Shown here one piece after another: positions 15,734 to 24,591 of a stretch of 43,812 bases of DNA (position 1 is the first letter of the stretch; every line of letters begins with the position of its first letter). The DNA is taken from NCBI GenBank assembly GCA_018831025.1, contig JAHJRB010000059.1:1-43812 (forward strand), given 5' to 3'. A model generated the notes under the pieces. That model did no database searches, had not been told where the DNA came from, and worked only from the letters and a program-made list of their open reading frames with translations. The translations under genes were made by a program, and so were the position numbers. This stretch comes from Nanobdellota archaeon (GTDB lineage Archaea > Nanobdellota > Nanobdellia > SCGC-AAA011-G17 > ARS1403).

Positions 15734-16114
15734 ATGGTACAAAAAGAGGTAGTAGATACTAGAATTATTAAGGTAGATGATAAGAAGCTATTGCTGGTAG
15801 TAGGAGTAGTTATAGTACTTGCTGCATTAGTCTCTGGAAACTTAACAGGTAATGCTGGAAGAGTTAGTATTTTCAGACAACTGGATTATAATGAATTTGT
15901 ATTAAATGAAGGCGGTGTTAAGTTTTTTAAAGGTGCTGTAGTAAAATTAGATGTAATTAGTGAAAATAATGCAGCTGTTGTCGATGTAGTAACAGAAACT
16001 AAAAGAGAGAGTAGAATTATCCAAGCAGGTCATAGGGTCTATATAAATGGCTTTTTTGTGACTAATATAGCTACAAACTATCAAACTAAAGTAGCTACCT
16101 TACGGGTAGAATAA
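15734..16114 (+). CDS. Small membrane-anchored protein, tandem paralogue 1
   Basis: A 126-residue protein with a cytosolic N-terminus, one membrane helix (about residues 19-37) and a beta-rich outer domain. The block IQAGHRVYINGFFVTNIATN resembles MEPGHEKYVAGLWVTVYSTG in the next protein, showing that the two are paralogues. A TATA-like TATATAAATAAG ends about 18 nt upstream, and GAGG precedes the ATG closely. No known family is recognised. An outer-surface role is inferred from topology only. Confidence 0.65.
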   Translation: MVQKEVVDTRIIKVDDKKLLLVVGVVIVLAALVSGNLTGNAGRVSIFRQLDYNEFVLNEGGVKFFKGAVVKLDVISENNAAVVDVVTETKRESRIIQAGHRVYINGFFVTNIATNYQTKVATLRVE

Positions 16115-16115
16115 A

Positions 16116-16490
16116 TTGAAAATAAGTAATAAAGAAGGAATTATTGTATTAGCTGTAGCATTTGCTTTAGTTATTTTGCTGTCTAATATTATGACAGGTT
16201 ATGTTTCTAAAAGTTATATTGACAAAGGAAGATATCTAATTGGAGGTGGAAATTCCCAATGTGATAAAGTAGGCGGAATGGCTTTAATTATTGGTGGACA
16301 AGAACAAGAAAAATATGGAAAGATGATTAAGGTTTATAGTGTTTCTGATGATGTAACATTAATTAGTGTAGATGGTGCAAAAAGAACTATGGAACCTGGA
16401 CATGAGAAGTATGTAGCAGGACTTTGGGTTACTGTTTATAGTACAGGCACAAAAGATGCTTGTTTGATTGTTAAGAATTGGGAAGGTTAA
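16116..16490 (+). CDS. Small membrane-anchored protein, tandem paralogue 2 (TTG start)
   Basis: A 124-residue paralogue of the gene before it, starting with TTG 1 nt after the previous stop, which suggests coupled translation. It has a membrane helix (about residues 7-28) and an outer domain with two Cys (SQCDKVGG and KDACLIV) that could pair. The end overlaps the convergent GT9 gene by 20 bp. Function unknown. Confidence 0.62.
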   Translation: MKISNKEGIIVLAVAFALVILLSNIMTGYVSKSYIDKGRYLIGGGNSQCDKVGGMALIIGGQEQEKYGKMIKVYSVSDDVTLISVDGAKRTMEPGHEKYVAGLWVTVYSTGTKDACLIVKNWEG

Positions 16491-17532
16491 GTTTACTTAT
16501 TTCTTCTAAAACTTTTTCAACAATTATGGATTTAACACATTCTAAATAATTTTCTTCGCTTAAAGGACATTTTGATTTCATACAAGCTATACAAACTTCA
16601 GAATTTTGAATTGCTATTGAATTCTTTGAATAAGGACTCCAAATTCTTTTATCTCCTGCAGAAAATAAAGCAACAACTGGAATGTTTAAAGCTGCTGCAA
16701 CATGCTGAGCTGAGGTATCTATGCAAAAAACAAAGTAGGCGTTTTTAATTAAAGAAAAAAATTCCTGCAAGGAAGTCTTTCCTGCTAGATTTATAGAATC
16801 TCCTTTCATATTTTTTTGGATATCTTCTATAAATGGAATATTTTCTTCCGAACCGGTGAAAATTATTTTTTTGTTATATTTTTTACTTAAAGAATCTGCT
16901 AATTCTGCGAAATTTTTTTTGGACCAAGTTGGATGTGTTTTTGATATTGGCGATATCACAATGTAATCTTTATAATTTGTTTTTGGATTTTTTAAATAAA
17001 GCTCTAAATGATTATCTGAGGAGGAAATATTTAAAGTTTTAATTACATCTAAGTTATCTTCTATCTTATGTTTTATTTTAAAAGTTGGAAATGTTTTTCT
17101 ATGTAAATAATATCCTTTTGGCTCTGTAAATCCAGATTTTCTAATTCCAATCCTATAAGAAGCTCTCTTCCTTAAAAAACTGCTAATAAATTTGTTTCCG
17201 GGATAAAGCAAAATTCCTAAATCAAAGTGACCGTTTATTTCTGTAATGTCTGTGTAAATTTTATATAGATTAGGATTGTTATAAAGAACCTCTTTCATTT
17301 CTTTTGGTACTAAGATTGAAATTTTTGCATAAGGATAATGCTGTTTTAATGCTCTAATTGTTGGTGTGTCTATAATTAAATCTCCTATAAACTTTAAATC
17401 TATGATTAAAATACTTTTAACATCTTTGGGAATAGATTTTAAAAAAGGATGTGTTAATCTAAAGAAACCATAATCTAAATACCAGATTAAAGACCTTGCA
17501 TAGTCCTCTATCTTAAATCTTAGTTTTTTCAT
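16471..17532 (-). CDS. Family 9 glycosyltransferase (heptosyltransferase-like)
   Basis: A 353-residue GT-B protein. The N-terminal block KSILIIDLKFIGDLIIDTPTIRAL is the GT9 signature (GDxxxxxPxxxxLk), followed by YPYAKISILVP. The second half has ISPISKTHPTWSKKNFAEL and CIDTSAQHVAAALNIPVVALF, the conserved D-T/S-H-A site that holds the ADP-heptose diphosphate in WaaC/WaaF. The Cys cluster CIACMKSKCPL is near the C-terminus. GT9 enzymes transfer heptose from ADP-heptose; together with the nearby synthesis genes this predicts an archaeal heptosylated glycan. The acceptor is unknown. Confidence 0.85.
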   Translation of the reverse strand: MKKLRFKIEDYARSLIWYLDYGFFRLTHPFLKSIPKDVKSILIIDLKFIGDLIIDTPTIRALKQHYPYAKISILVPKEMKEVLYNNPNLYKIYTDITEINGHFDLGILLYPGNKFISSFLRKRASYRIGIRKSGFTEPKGYYLHRKTFPTFKIKHKIEDNLDVIKTLNISSSDNHLELYLKNPKTNYKDYIVISPISKTHPTWSKKNFAELADSLSKKYNKKIIFTGSEENIPFIEDIQKNMKGDSINLAGKTSLQEFFSLIKNAYFVFCIDTSAQHVAAALNIPVVALFSAGDKRIWSPYSKNSIAIQNSEVCIACMKSKCPLSEENYLECVKSIIVEKVLEEISKLNLPNS

Positions 17533-17566
17533 AGGAAAATAGGGTAGAAAAAGGTTTATAAAATTA

Positions 17567-18907
17567 TTACATTCCGGGTAATTTAAACTTCTTCATTAAT
17601 TTACTTGGATCTTTTCCTTTCATCATCTTCATCATCTTTTTTACGGTTTTATGTTGTTTGATTAAATCTCTAATCTCTGAACCTTGAATTCCTGAACCTT
17701 TAGAAATTCTATTGATTCTCTCTGTAGACATAACTTCATCCGGGCGCTCTAATTCTTCTTTAGTCATTGAGTTCATCGCTATACGCCATTTTTTTAATTT
17801 TCCTTCTTGAACTTGTAAGGCATCTTTAGGTAATTTTAATTGGGAAAATCCTGGAATCATTTCCATTACTTTTGAAATTGGACCCATTTTTTTCATAGCT
17901 TCCATTTGTTCGTACAAGTCTAGTAAATTAAATTCTCCTTTTAGGAATTTTTTTCCTAGATCTTTAGCTTCTTCATCTGAAATGGCTTCTTTCGCTTTTT
18001 CTAATAATGTTTCTAGGTCTCCCATTCCAAGTAATCTTGAAACAAAACGTTCAGGAATATAGGGTTCTAAATCCTCTGGTTTTTCTCCAGTACCTAAAAA
18101 TTTAATTTTAGCTCCTGTAGAAGCTGCTCCAACGAGTGCACCTCCTCCCTTAGCTGTGCCGTCCATCTTTGTAACTACAATACTAGTAATGTTACATGCT
18201 TTTTTGAATGCTTCAGCTTGATTTTTTAAATCTTGTCCTATATCTGCAGAGAATACTAAAACAGTTTCATCTGGATTGATTTCTTTTTTTAAAGATTCTA
18301 TTTCTTGTATTAAATCATCTGATAAAGCGTCTCTTCCTGCGGTATCTATAATTAAAATATCATATTTTTTGTATTCTTTTTCAAATTGTTTGTAAATTTT
18401 AATAGGATCTTTTTCTTCTGGATTAATAAAACAAGGAATGTTAATTTGTTTACTTAGCTGTTGGAGTTGTTCTGGTGCTGAGGGTCTATGTACATCTAAG
18501 CCTAAAGTTGCAACCTTATAATTTCTTTTTGAGTAATACTTCGCTAATTTTTGTGCTAAAGTTGTTTTTCCATTTCCGAACAAACCAACCATCATAATCT
18601 TGAATGGTTTTTTTCTTTCAATTTTTATTTCAGACTTTTCTTTTCCTAAAAAATTAACTAGCTCTTCATAAACAATTTTTATAAGGAATTCTTTTTGGGA
18701 TATTGTTTTTGGTGGTTTTTCTTCTAAAGCTCTTTGTTTTATTTTTTCAGTTAAGTCAAATACTAGTTGAACGTCAACATCTGCAGAAAGTAAAGATCTT
18801 TGTAAATCTTTAACTAAATCTTCAATTACACGCTTGTCTACAAAAATAGATTTAGTAATTTTCCTTAAAGATTCTTTTAATTTTTCGCTTAAGCTTTCTA
18901 AAACCAT
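17567..18907 (-). CDS. srp54: Signal recognition particle protein SRP54
   Basis: A 446-residue GTPase with an N domain (helical, residues 1-90), a G domain and a C-terminal M domain. GTPase motifs are MVGLFGNGKTTLAQKLAKYY (G1; the usual GLQGSGKTT is changed to GLFGNGKTT), DVHRPSAPEQL, IDTAGRD, VVTKMDGTAKGG. The M domain has many Met (MKKMGPISKVMEMIPGFSQL and HKTVKKMMKMMKG) that bind signal peptides and 7S RNA. It recruits ribosomes to the membrane through FtsY. Placed 1 nt after ftsY in the operon scpB - ftsY - srp54. Confidence 0.96.
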   Translation of the reverse strand: MVLESLSEKLKESLRKITKSIFVDKRVIEDLVKDLQRSLLSADVDVQLVFDLTEKIKQRALEEKPPKTISQKEFLIKIVYEELVNFLGKEKSEIKIERKKPFKIMMVGLFGNGKTTLAQKLAKYYSKRNYKVATLGLDVHRPSAPEQLQQLSKQINIPCFINPEEKDPIKIYKQFEKEYKKYDILIIDTAGRDALSDDLIQEIESLKKEINPDETVLVFSADIGQDLKNQAEAFKKACNITSIVVTKMDGTAKGGGALVGAASTGAKIKFLGTGEKPEDLEPYIPERFVSRLLGMGDLETLLEKAKEAISDEEAKDLGKKFLKGEFNLLDLYEQMEAMKKMGPISKVMEMIPGFSQLKLPKDALQVQEGKLKKWRIAMNSMTKEELERPDEVMSTERINRISKGSGIQGSEIRDLIKQHKTVKKMMKMMKGKDPSKLMKKFKLPGM

Positions 18908-18908
18908 T

Positions 18909-19973
18909 TTAATCTAACCCCAACCTTTTTAGGAATTTATCAATATCAAATTCCTCTAAATCATCCATTTTTTGTCCTATGCCTAAATAAAGAATTGGTT
19001 TTTTTCCTATATACGTTGCTGATAACATTGAACCCCCTTTTTCATTTGTGTCCACCTTAGTTAATATGATCCCATCTACATCTATTATATTATCAAATTC
19101 CCTCATTTGTTCTACAATATCTGAACCTGTTAAAGAGTCTAAAATAAGAATAGTTAAATCTGGATTATTTACTCTTGCTATCTTTTTAAGTTCATCCATC
19201 AAATTTTGATTATTATGGATCCTTCCTGAAGTATCTGCTATCACTACATCAAATTCTTTATTTTTAGCGTGTTTAATAGCATCAAAAATTACTGAGCAGC
19301 TGTCTTTTGTGTTTGGATTATGGATAACAGGAACATCAATCATTTTACCATATTCCACTAATTGAATTGCACCTGCAGCCCTATAAGTATCTGCTGCTGC
19401 TAATAAAGGGCTAAAGCTGTATTTTTTTAATTTTTTTGCTAATTTTGCACAAGTTATAGATTTACCGGAACCATTATATCCAATAACCATTATCACATAG
19501 GGTCTTTTTTCTTTACTTGTTTTCTTTATAGATCCTACTAAGTTTATTTCTTCTAGGTTTAATATTTTTCTAATTGATTTCTTAAGAGAGTCTTTTATTT
19601 GCTCTTCAATATTTTTTCTGGATAATGGCTTTGAGGTTAAATCCTGTTTTAAATCCTGTTTTATTTTTTCTACAACTTCAAAAGCTACATTATTTTCTAA
19701 TAAAGCTAACTCTAATGGTTGAAATAATTCTTCGAATTTTTCTTCAGAAATACGTTTTGTTGTTACTTTTTCAGCAACTTTCTTGAAAAAACCTTTTTCC
19801 TGGATTTCTTCATGAAGTTTTTCTTTTTTTATTTCTTCTTCAACTTCTTTTTTCTTCTCTTTTATCTTTTCTTTAGGTGCGGTTAATACTTCTACTTCAG
19901 TTTCTTCTTTTTTAAGTTTTTCACTAACTGCATCAACTGCTTTCTTTATCTTGTCTTTTAAGAAATTAAACAT
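18909..19973 (-). CDS. ftsY: SRP receptor GTPase FtsY
   Basis: A 354-residue SRP-receptor GTPase with an N-terminal Lys/Glu-rich region (about 1-75) that would meet the membrane, an N domain, and a G domain. Motifs are VIGYNGSGKSITCAKLAKKL (a changed P-loop; GxNGxGKTTT is usual), AADTYRAAGAIQL, VIADTSGR (DTSGR in place of DTAGR), LTKVDTNEKGGS (TKxD; TNEKGG in place of GTAKGG). These changes are unusual but each conserves the core Gly-Lys-Ser and Asp residues. It overlaps scpB by 8 nt and precedes srp54 by 1 nt. Confidence 0.95.
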   Translation of the reverse strand: MFNFLKDKIKKAVDAVSEKLKKEETEVEVLTAPKEKIKEKKKEVEEEIKKEKLHEEIQEKGFFKKVAEKVTTKRISEEKFEELFQPLELALLENNVAFEVVEKIKQDLKQDLTSKPLSRKNIEEQIKDSLKKSIRKILNLEEINLVGSIKKTSKEKRPYVIMVIGYNGSGKSITCAKLAKKLKKYSFSPLLAAADTYRAAGAIQLVEYGKMIDVPVIHNPNTKDSCSVIFDAIKHAKNKEFDVVIADTSGRIHNNQNLMDELKKIARVNNPDLTILILDSLTGSDIVEQMREFDNIIDVDGIILTKVDTNEKGGSMLSATYIGKKPILYLGIGQKMDDLEEFDIDKFLKRLGLD

Positions 19974-20598
19974 CTTCTTTTTGTTTTTTTTCTTCTTTTA
20001 AATTTGAAGATATGGGACCTATATCTGAGCCAGGCATTTTTGGCATTTCTTCTGAAGGAACTTCACTCGGACATGGATCTTCTATTTCTGGTAATTGTTT
20101 TAAGGCTTCTTCTTCTAATTGTTTTGTTATTTTATCCTTATTTGTGTCAAAATACTGGAAAAATTTTGGTGTAAGCTTTATTGTTTTGCTTAATCCTGTT
20201 GGTGTGGTTGATACGAAATCATTTTCCACTAAGGTTTTCATATGCTCGTAGGTCTTATTTCCGCGTATTTTAACTACATCAGATTGTAAAACAGGATGTT
20301 TCCAAGCAATTATGGCTAAGGTTTCTAAAGTGGATTTGTCTAATTCGGTAATTGGCATTAAATCCCTTACTAGATGCATATGCTCTCCTTTAATGTTCAT
20401 TCTGAATTTATTACTATCTTCTATAATTTCTAATGCAGAATTTTTTTCAGAGTATTCTTTTTTAAGCTCTGTTAATGCATTTTTAACCATTCCAGTAGAA
20501 CCTAAACTAAGCATTTCAGCTATTTGCTGGGTATCTAAAGGACGACCTACTGTAAAAAGGATAGCTTCTATTTGTTTTTTATATTCTTCTAAGTTCAT
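19966..20598 (-). CDS. scpB: Chromosome segregation/condensation protein ScpB
   Basis: A 210-residue protein with two winged-helix domains: EEYKKQIEAILFTVGRPL at the start, then LDKSTLETLAIIAWKHPVLQSDVVKIRG in the second domain, the most conserved ScpB block. The last 50 residues (QLPEIEDPCPSEV onward) are acidic/proline-rich, then lysine-rich, and look disordered. ScpB works with SMC and ScpA kleisin in condensin-like complexes; ScpA and Smc are not in this window. It begins the scpB - ftsY - srp54 unit and its promoter lies beside an IS605 relic. Confidence 0.9.
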   Translation of the reverse strand: MNLEEYKKQIEAILFTVGRPLDTQQIAEMLSLGSTGMVKNALTELKKEYSEKNSALEIIEDSNKFRMNIKGEHMHLVRDLMPITELDKSTLETLAIIAWKHPVLQSDVVKIRGNKTYEHMKTLVENDFVSTTPTGLSKTIKLTPKFFQYFDTNKDKITKQLEEEALKQLPEIEDPCPSEVPSEEMPKMPGSDIGPISSNLKEEKKQKEDV

Positions 20599-20722
20599 AA
20601 GACAAGGAGAAGAAAGGGTAGTTTTTAAATATTATCTTTATTTCTTAACTAATCATAATCTTATCCGACACATCCATACCCGCGCAGGATTTATAAATAA
20701 AAGATTTTTATATAATATAATA

Positions 20723-20839
20723 GGGCAGGAACTGTCCGAATTTAAGCTTGTAGAGGTTGCTCTGACAGCGGAACCTAATAATTTAGGGTCTACGAGTTAT
20801 CAATTAATGAAGCAGGAAGCTTAGAGATAAGTAGTTCAC
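20723..20839 (+). mobile_element. Relic of an IS200/IS605-type element: TnpB C-terminal tail and right end
   Basis: The plus frame 20723-20824 encodes GQELSEFKLVEVALTAE then a short linker and LMKQEA before TAG. This resembles the C-terminal tail of archaeal/bacterial TnpB (xPVExxL ... MKQEA). The stop is followed by AGATAAGTAGTTCAC, whose GTTCAC end resembles many IS605 right ends. The zinc finger and catalytic part of TnpB are absent upstream, so the transposon has decayed or only its right end was left. The sequence ends 5 nt from the histone stop codon. Identity is by recalled pattern and needs a search. Confidence 0.55.
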
Positions 20840-20844
20840 AAAGT

Positions 20845-21042
20845 TTACTTAGTTGCCAGCCTTAAATCGGCTGGTTTTATTGTTTTTCTTCCGCCGTGCT
20901 GGGCTAATTCCCATGCTTTTTTTCCTAAAGATTCGGCGTGATTTTCTAAAAGTTCTTTTAAAGTTGTTTTAGCTTCTTCGCTAACTCTTTCAGCACCTGC
21001 TTTTTTCAATAAACGTTCCATTGCTGCTAATGGTAATGACAT
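20845..21042 (-). CDS. Archaeal histone
   Basis: This 65-residue protein has the histone fold in minimal form: SLPLAAMERLLKKAGAERV, EEAKTTLKELLENHAESLGKKAWELAQH, and GRKTIKPADLRLATK. The final KTIKPADLRLA and the GRK turn before it are the hallmark of HMf-type histones. It binds and wraps DNA as a dimer or multimer. No tail is present. An IS605 relic lies immediately downstream of its stop codon. Confidence 0.95.
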   Translation of the reverse strand: MSLPLAAMERLLKKAGAERVSEEAKTTLKELLENHAESLGKKAWELAQHGGRKTIKPADLRLATK

Positions 21043-21082
21043 AAAATAGAATAATATGAACTTATTTTTAAGTTTTTAGGTA

Positions 21083-22183
21083 TTATTTTATTGCATATCT
21101 CAAAATAGCCCCTATTCCGCCCAGGCTTTTTAATTGCATGCCTTCTTGTGTGTCTGTTGAGACTATTTCTGTGCTGGAACCAAATTGAGAAGCTAAGGTT
21201 TCTAATTTTTCTGCTAATTTATCCTCTATGTCTTCTGATAATATTAATGTATCTACCACTCCATTGTTAAGGGCTTTCACAGTTTCTGTTTCTCCATAAA
21301 CTATTTTTCCTGGTTCTTTTCCCAAGGTTTCAAAGAATTTTTTTAATATCTCTAATTCTTTTGTGCGTGCTTGTTGGGAGATAAATTCTTTTGATTTATC
21401 AACTAAGTCTTGCAAGCCAAATTCATCTGTGTAAGTAATATCTGCTATTCCTAAAATTTTTGGTTTAATTTCATTATTTAAATAATCACCATCAACAAAT
21501 TCATGTTTTGTTGGTCCTGGACCGCCTACTAACAAGCCTTTTAATTGCTTATTTCCTAAAAACTCTTTATTAGCAACAGCTGCGATACGTTTATAGAATT
21601 CGTGAGCTGCTTCTTCTCTTAGTCTTGCAAAGCGTTGAGCACTTTGACCGCCAGTTTTATATTTTCCTGGAACTCCTGAAGTTAAATTAGCTAATGTTAT
21701 TATTGCGCTTCCTTTTAACAATCCAATTGTAGATTCTCTTTTATCTAAAACTATTAATCCAAAGACATCTGTATGCTCTAATTGCTCTTCAAGCGGTTCT
21801 AATAAAAATGTTTGATCACATCTATAAACTCTGGTTCTTACGGGTTGAGGAGGTTCGATTGAGAAAACTTCAATAGTGGTTTTACTTTCACTTTCTGAAA
21901 GATTTCCGGCGAAAGCAGCTAAACCATTTTCAGGTGTTGCTTTGTATAATCTTAAATGCCTGATTAATCTTTCTAAAGAATCTTGGACATGAGTTCTTGT
22001 CTTTTTATCTTTGATGTTAGAAGCAGTACCTTGTTCTTGTTCTAACTGCTGTATAACCTTAATTAATTCAGTGCCTTGAGGAATATAAACAGAAACTAAT
22101 TCAGTATGACGACCGCGTATGTTCTTTAAATGATTAATGAAATGCTTTAATTTATACTTCTTTTTGCTATCTAATTCTTCCAT
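21083..22183 (-). CDS. prf1: Peptide chain release factor aRF1
   Basis: This 366-residue class-I release factor is of eRF1/aRF1 type. The stop-codon recognition domain carries TASNIKD at residues 53-59, where the usual motif is TASNIKS, and YRCDQTF at 120-126 fits the YxCxxxF motif. The catalytic GGQ is at 178-180 in GKYKTGGQSAQRFARLREEA. The C-domain is a little short compared with the usual 400 or more residues. All three stop codons are used in this window as real ends (TAA most, TGA for example at 28466, TAG for example at 42243), so the NIKD change does not mark a new code. Confidence 0.95.
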   Translation of the reverse strand: MEELDSKKKYKLKHFINHLKNIRGRHTELVSVYIPQGTELIKVIQQLEQEQGTASNIKDKKTRTHVQDSLERLIRHLRLYKATPENGLAAFAGNLSESESKTTIEVFSIEPPQPVRTRVYRCDQTFLLEPLEEQLEHTDVFGLIVLDKRESTIGLLKGSAIITLANLTSGVPGKYKTGGQSAQRFARLREEAAHEFYKRIAAVANKEFLGNKQLKGLLVGGPGPTKHEFVDGDYLNNEIKPKILGIADITYTDEFGLQDLVDKSKEFISQQARTKELEILKKFFETLGKEPGKIVYGETETVKALNNGVVDTLILSEDIEDKLAEKLETLASQFGSSTEIVSTDTQEGMQLKSLGGIGAILRYAIK

Positions 22184-22193
22184 TTTTTACCTG

Positions 22194-24557
22194 CTAGAAA
22201 TCTACTCTGAATTTATGTCCAAATTTCATTTCTTTTGTATTAGTAACTGACTTTATATCAGGTAAGAATTCAGAGTTTTTAAACTTATTTGGTAGTGTTA
22301 AGATGATTTCTTCTTTAAGTGGTTTGTGATGAGAGGTCTTAAATTGTCTTACTTTGGAAATTATCTCTATTAACTCATCTCCAACTTTTTCTAATTTTGT
22401 GTCTACTTTATCTATTTTTGGCCAAGAAGAGAGATGAATGCTCTTTGTTTTTTCATGTTTTTTAAAATATAACTGATAAAGCTCTTCTGTTATATGTGGC
22501 ATTACAGGCGCGAATAGTTTCAATATAGTTAATAATGAAGTGTATAAAACAAACTGAGCAGATGCTTTCTCCTGTTTATTTCCATTGTAGAGTCTATTTT
22601 TTATAATTTCCAAATAATTGTCGCAGAATGTATGCCAGAAGAAATTTTCTGTTTCTGATTTTGTTTTAAAGTACTCATAATTTTCAAAAGCTTCTGTACA
22701 TGTTTTGATTAGATTATTTAATTTAGATAATTGCCAGGTGTCAAAGGGTTGAAGTTTAATTTTTTTAGGTTTGTAGTTATTTAAATGCATTAATGCAAAC
22801 TTGTAAGCATTAAATAATTTAGTCATGGTTTTTTGTCCAGAGACCAATTCTTTTTCCTGGAAAGGAATGTCTTCCCCTAATTTAGATGAAGCTGCCCAAA
22901 ATCTTAATGCATCTGCTGAATATTTCTGAATCATTTCCTGCGGTTCTATAACATTGCCCTTACTTTTTGACATTTTTTTACCATGGGGATCTAAAACCCA
23001 ACCAGAGATAACTACATCTTTCCATGGATTTTTTTTATTATGTAAATAAGATTTTACTACTGTATTGAATAACCAAAATGAAATAATATCATGAGCTTGA
23101 GGTCTTAATGACATCGGATAAATTTTATCATAAAGTTTTGGATGTAAGGAAGCTACTATTTGCGGAGTTAATGAAGAAGTTGCCCATGTGTCTAAAACAT
23201 CACTTTCAGGTTCAAAAGATTTTGAACCACATTTAGGACAAGATTTTAAGGGGGAATCTTTTAATGGATCTACGGGCAATTGTTTTTTATCTGCTATTAT
23301 AATTTCTTTACATTTAGAACAATACCAAACCGGAAACGGAATTCCGAAGAATCTTTGTCTGGAGATACACCAATCATACTTAAGACCTTTAACCCAGTTA
23401 TCATATCTATTACGCATATGAGCGGGGTACCAGTTTAATTTTTTACCAAAAGTTAGGAATTGTTTTTTAAGATCTAAGTAATGGATAAACCATTGGTCTG
23501 TCATTAAAATTTCAATTTCAGCTCCACAACGTTCATGGGTATTAACTACGTGGGTTATTGGTTCTATTTTTTCTACTCTTCCTGCTGTTTTTAAATCCTC
23601 AATGATTGCTTTTCTTGCTTCTTTTGTTGAAAGTCCTCCATACTTTCCTGCCTTTTCATTTAAGGTTCCGTCCTTGTTTAAAATTTCAATTGTTTTTATT
23701 TTAAATTTTGAAATCCATTCTGCATCTTCCATACCTCCGAAAGTACAATGATATACAACTCCGGATCCAAATTCTTGGTCAACATCTTTGTTTGCGTAAA
23801 TTTTAACTTCTCTATTAAAAAAAGGAATTGTTGCTTTAGCTCCTATGAATTTTTTATAACGTTTATCATCGGGATGAACATGAACTGCTACGCAAGCAGG
23901 CATTAATTCTGGACGAGTTGTTGCTATTATTAATTGGGCTCCGATGTTTGTATCGAATTTCATATAAACAAATTCTGAATTAGTTGTTTTGTCTTCTAAT
24001 TCTACTTGAGCTATTGCGGTTTGACATTCAGGACACCACATAAATGGAGTTCTTTTTCTATATTCTCTTTTTAGGTCATATAAATCTATAAAAGATTCTT
24101 GGGAAATTTTTTGACAATGCTCGTTTATAGTTGTATAAGAAAGATCCCAATCACAACTCATACCGATACTTTTCCAATCAACTAAATATTTTGGTCTTAA
24201 TTCTTCCTTTAAAGTTTTTAGACAGAGTTTAATGAACTCCGGTCTAGGCATTTTATTTGCTTTTACATTTTTTTCTTTTTCTATTAAACGTTCAGTTGGT
24301 AATCCATTATCATCTGTTCCAAAAGGGTAGAAAACATTTAACCCTTGCATTCTTTTATATCTGACAATCATATCTTGTTGAGTGTAGCTACATGCGTGAC
24401 CTAAATGCATTTTTCCAGAAACAGTAGGCGGAGGAGTATCTATTGAATATATTTTATTCTTGGATTTTGGATTAAATTTGTAAACTTTATTTTTTTCCCA
24501 AAATTTTTGTATTTTTTCTTCAGTTTCCTTAGGATTGTAATGTTTTGGTAATCGCAT
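22194..24557 (-). CDS. valS: Valyl-tRNA synthetase
   Basis: A 787-residue class I synthetase. HLGH is at residues 51-54 (GKMHLGHACSYTQ), KMSKSKGNVIEP at about 525, and the editing (CP1) domain has MPACVAVHVHPDDKRYK and the GSGVVYHCTFGG region. Cys motifs CPECQTAI, CSKCKEII and CPKCGSKS indicate bound zinc. The anticodon-binding domain follows. It charges tRNA-Val. Starts 34 nt from the MBL gene and ends with TAG 10 nt before aRF1. Length is at the small end for the family. Confidence 0.96.
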   Translation of the reverse strand: MRLPKHYNPKETEEKIQKFWEKNKVYKFNPKSKNKIYSIDTPPPTVSGKMHLGHACSYTQQDMIVRYKRMQGLNVFYPFGTDDNGLPTERLIEKEKNVKANKMPRPEFIKLCLKTLKEELRPKYLVDWKSIGMSCDWDLSYTTINEHCQKISQESFIDLYDLKREYRKRTPFMWCPECQTAIAQVELEDKTTNSEFVYMKFDTNIGAQLIIATTRPELMPACVAVHVHPDDKRYKKFIGAKATIPFFNREVKIYANKDVDQEFGSGVVYHCTFGGMEDAEWISKFKIKTIEILNKDGTLNEKAGKYGGLSTKEARKAIIEDLKTAGRVEKIEPITHVVNTHERCGAEIEILMTDQWFIHYLDLKKQFLTFGKKLNWYPAHMRNRYDNWVKGLKYDWCISRQRFFGIPFPVWYCSKCKEIIIADKKQLPVDPLKDSPLKSCPKCGSKSFEPESDVLDTWATSSLTPQIVASLHPKLYDKIYPMSLRPQAHDIISFWLFNTVVKSYLHNKKNPWKDVVISGWVLDPHGKKMSKSKGNVIEPQEMIQKYSADALRFWAASSKLGEDIPFQEKELVSGQKTMTKLFNAYKFALMHLNNYKPKKIKLQPFDTWQLSKLNNLIKTCTEAFENYEYFKTKSETENFFWHTFCDNYLEIIKNRLYNGNKQEKASAQFVLYTSLLTILKLFAPVMPHITEELYQLYFKKHEKTKSIHLSSWPKIDKVDTKLEKVGDELIEIISKVRQFKTSHHKPLKEEIILTLPNKFKNSEFLPDIKSVTNTKEMKFGHKFRVDF

Positions 24558-24591
24558 CTGAATAGGTATAGAAGATTATTGTTTATAAATA

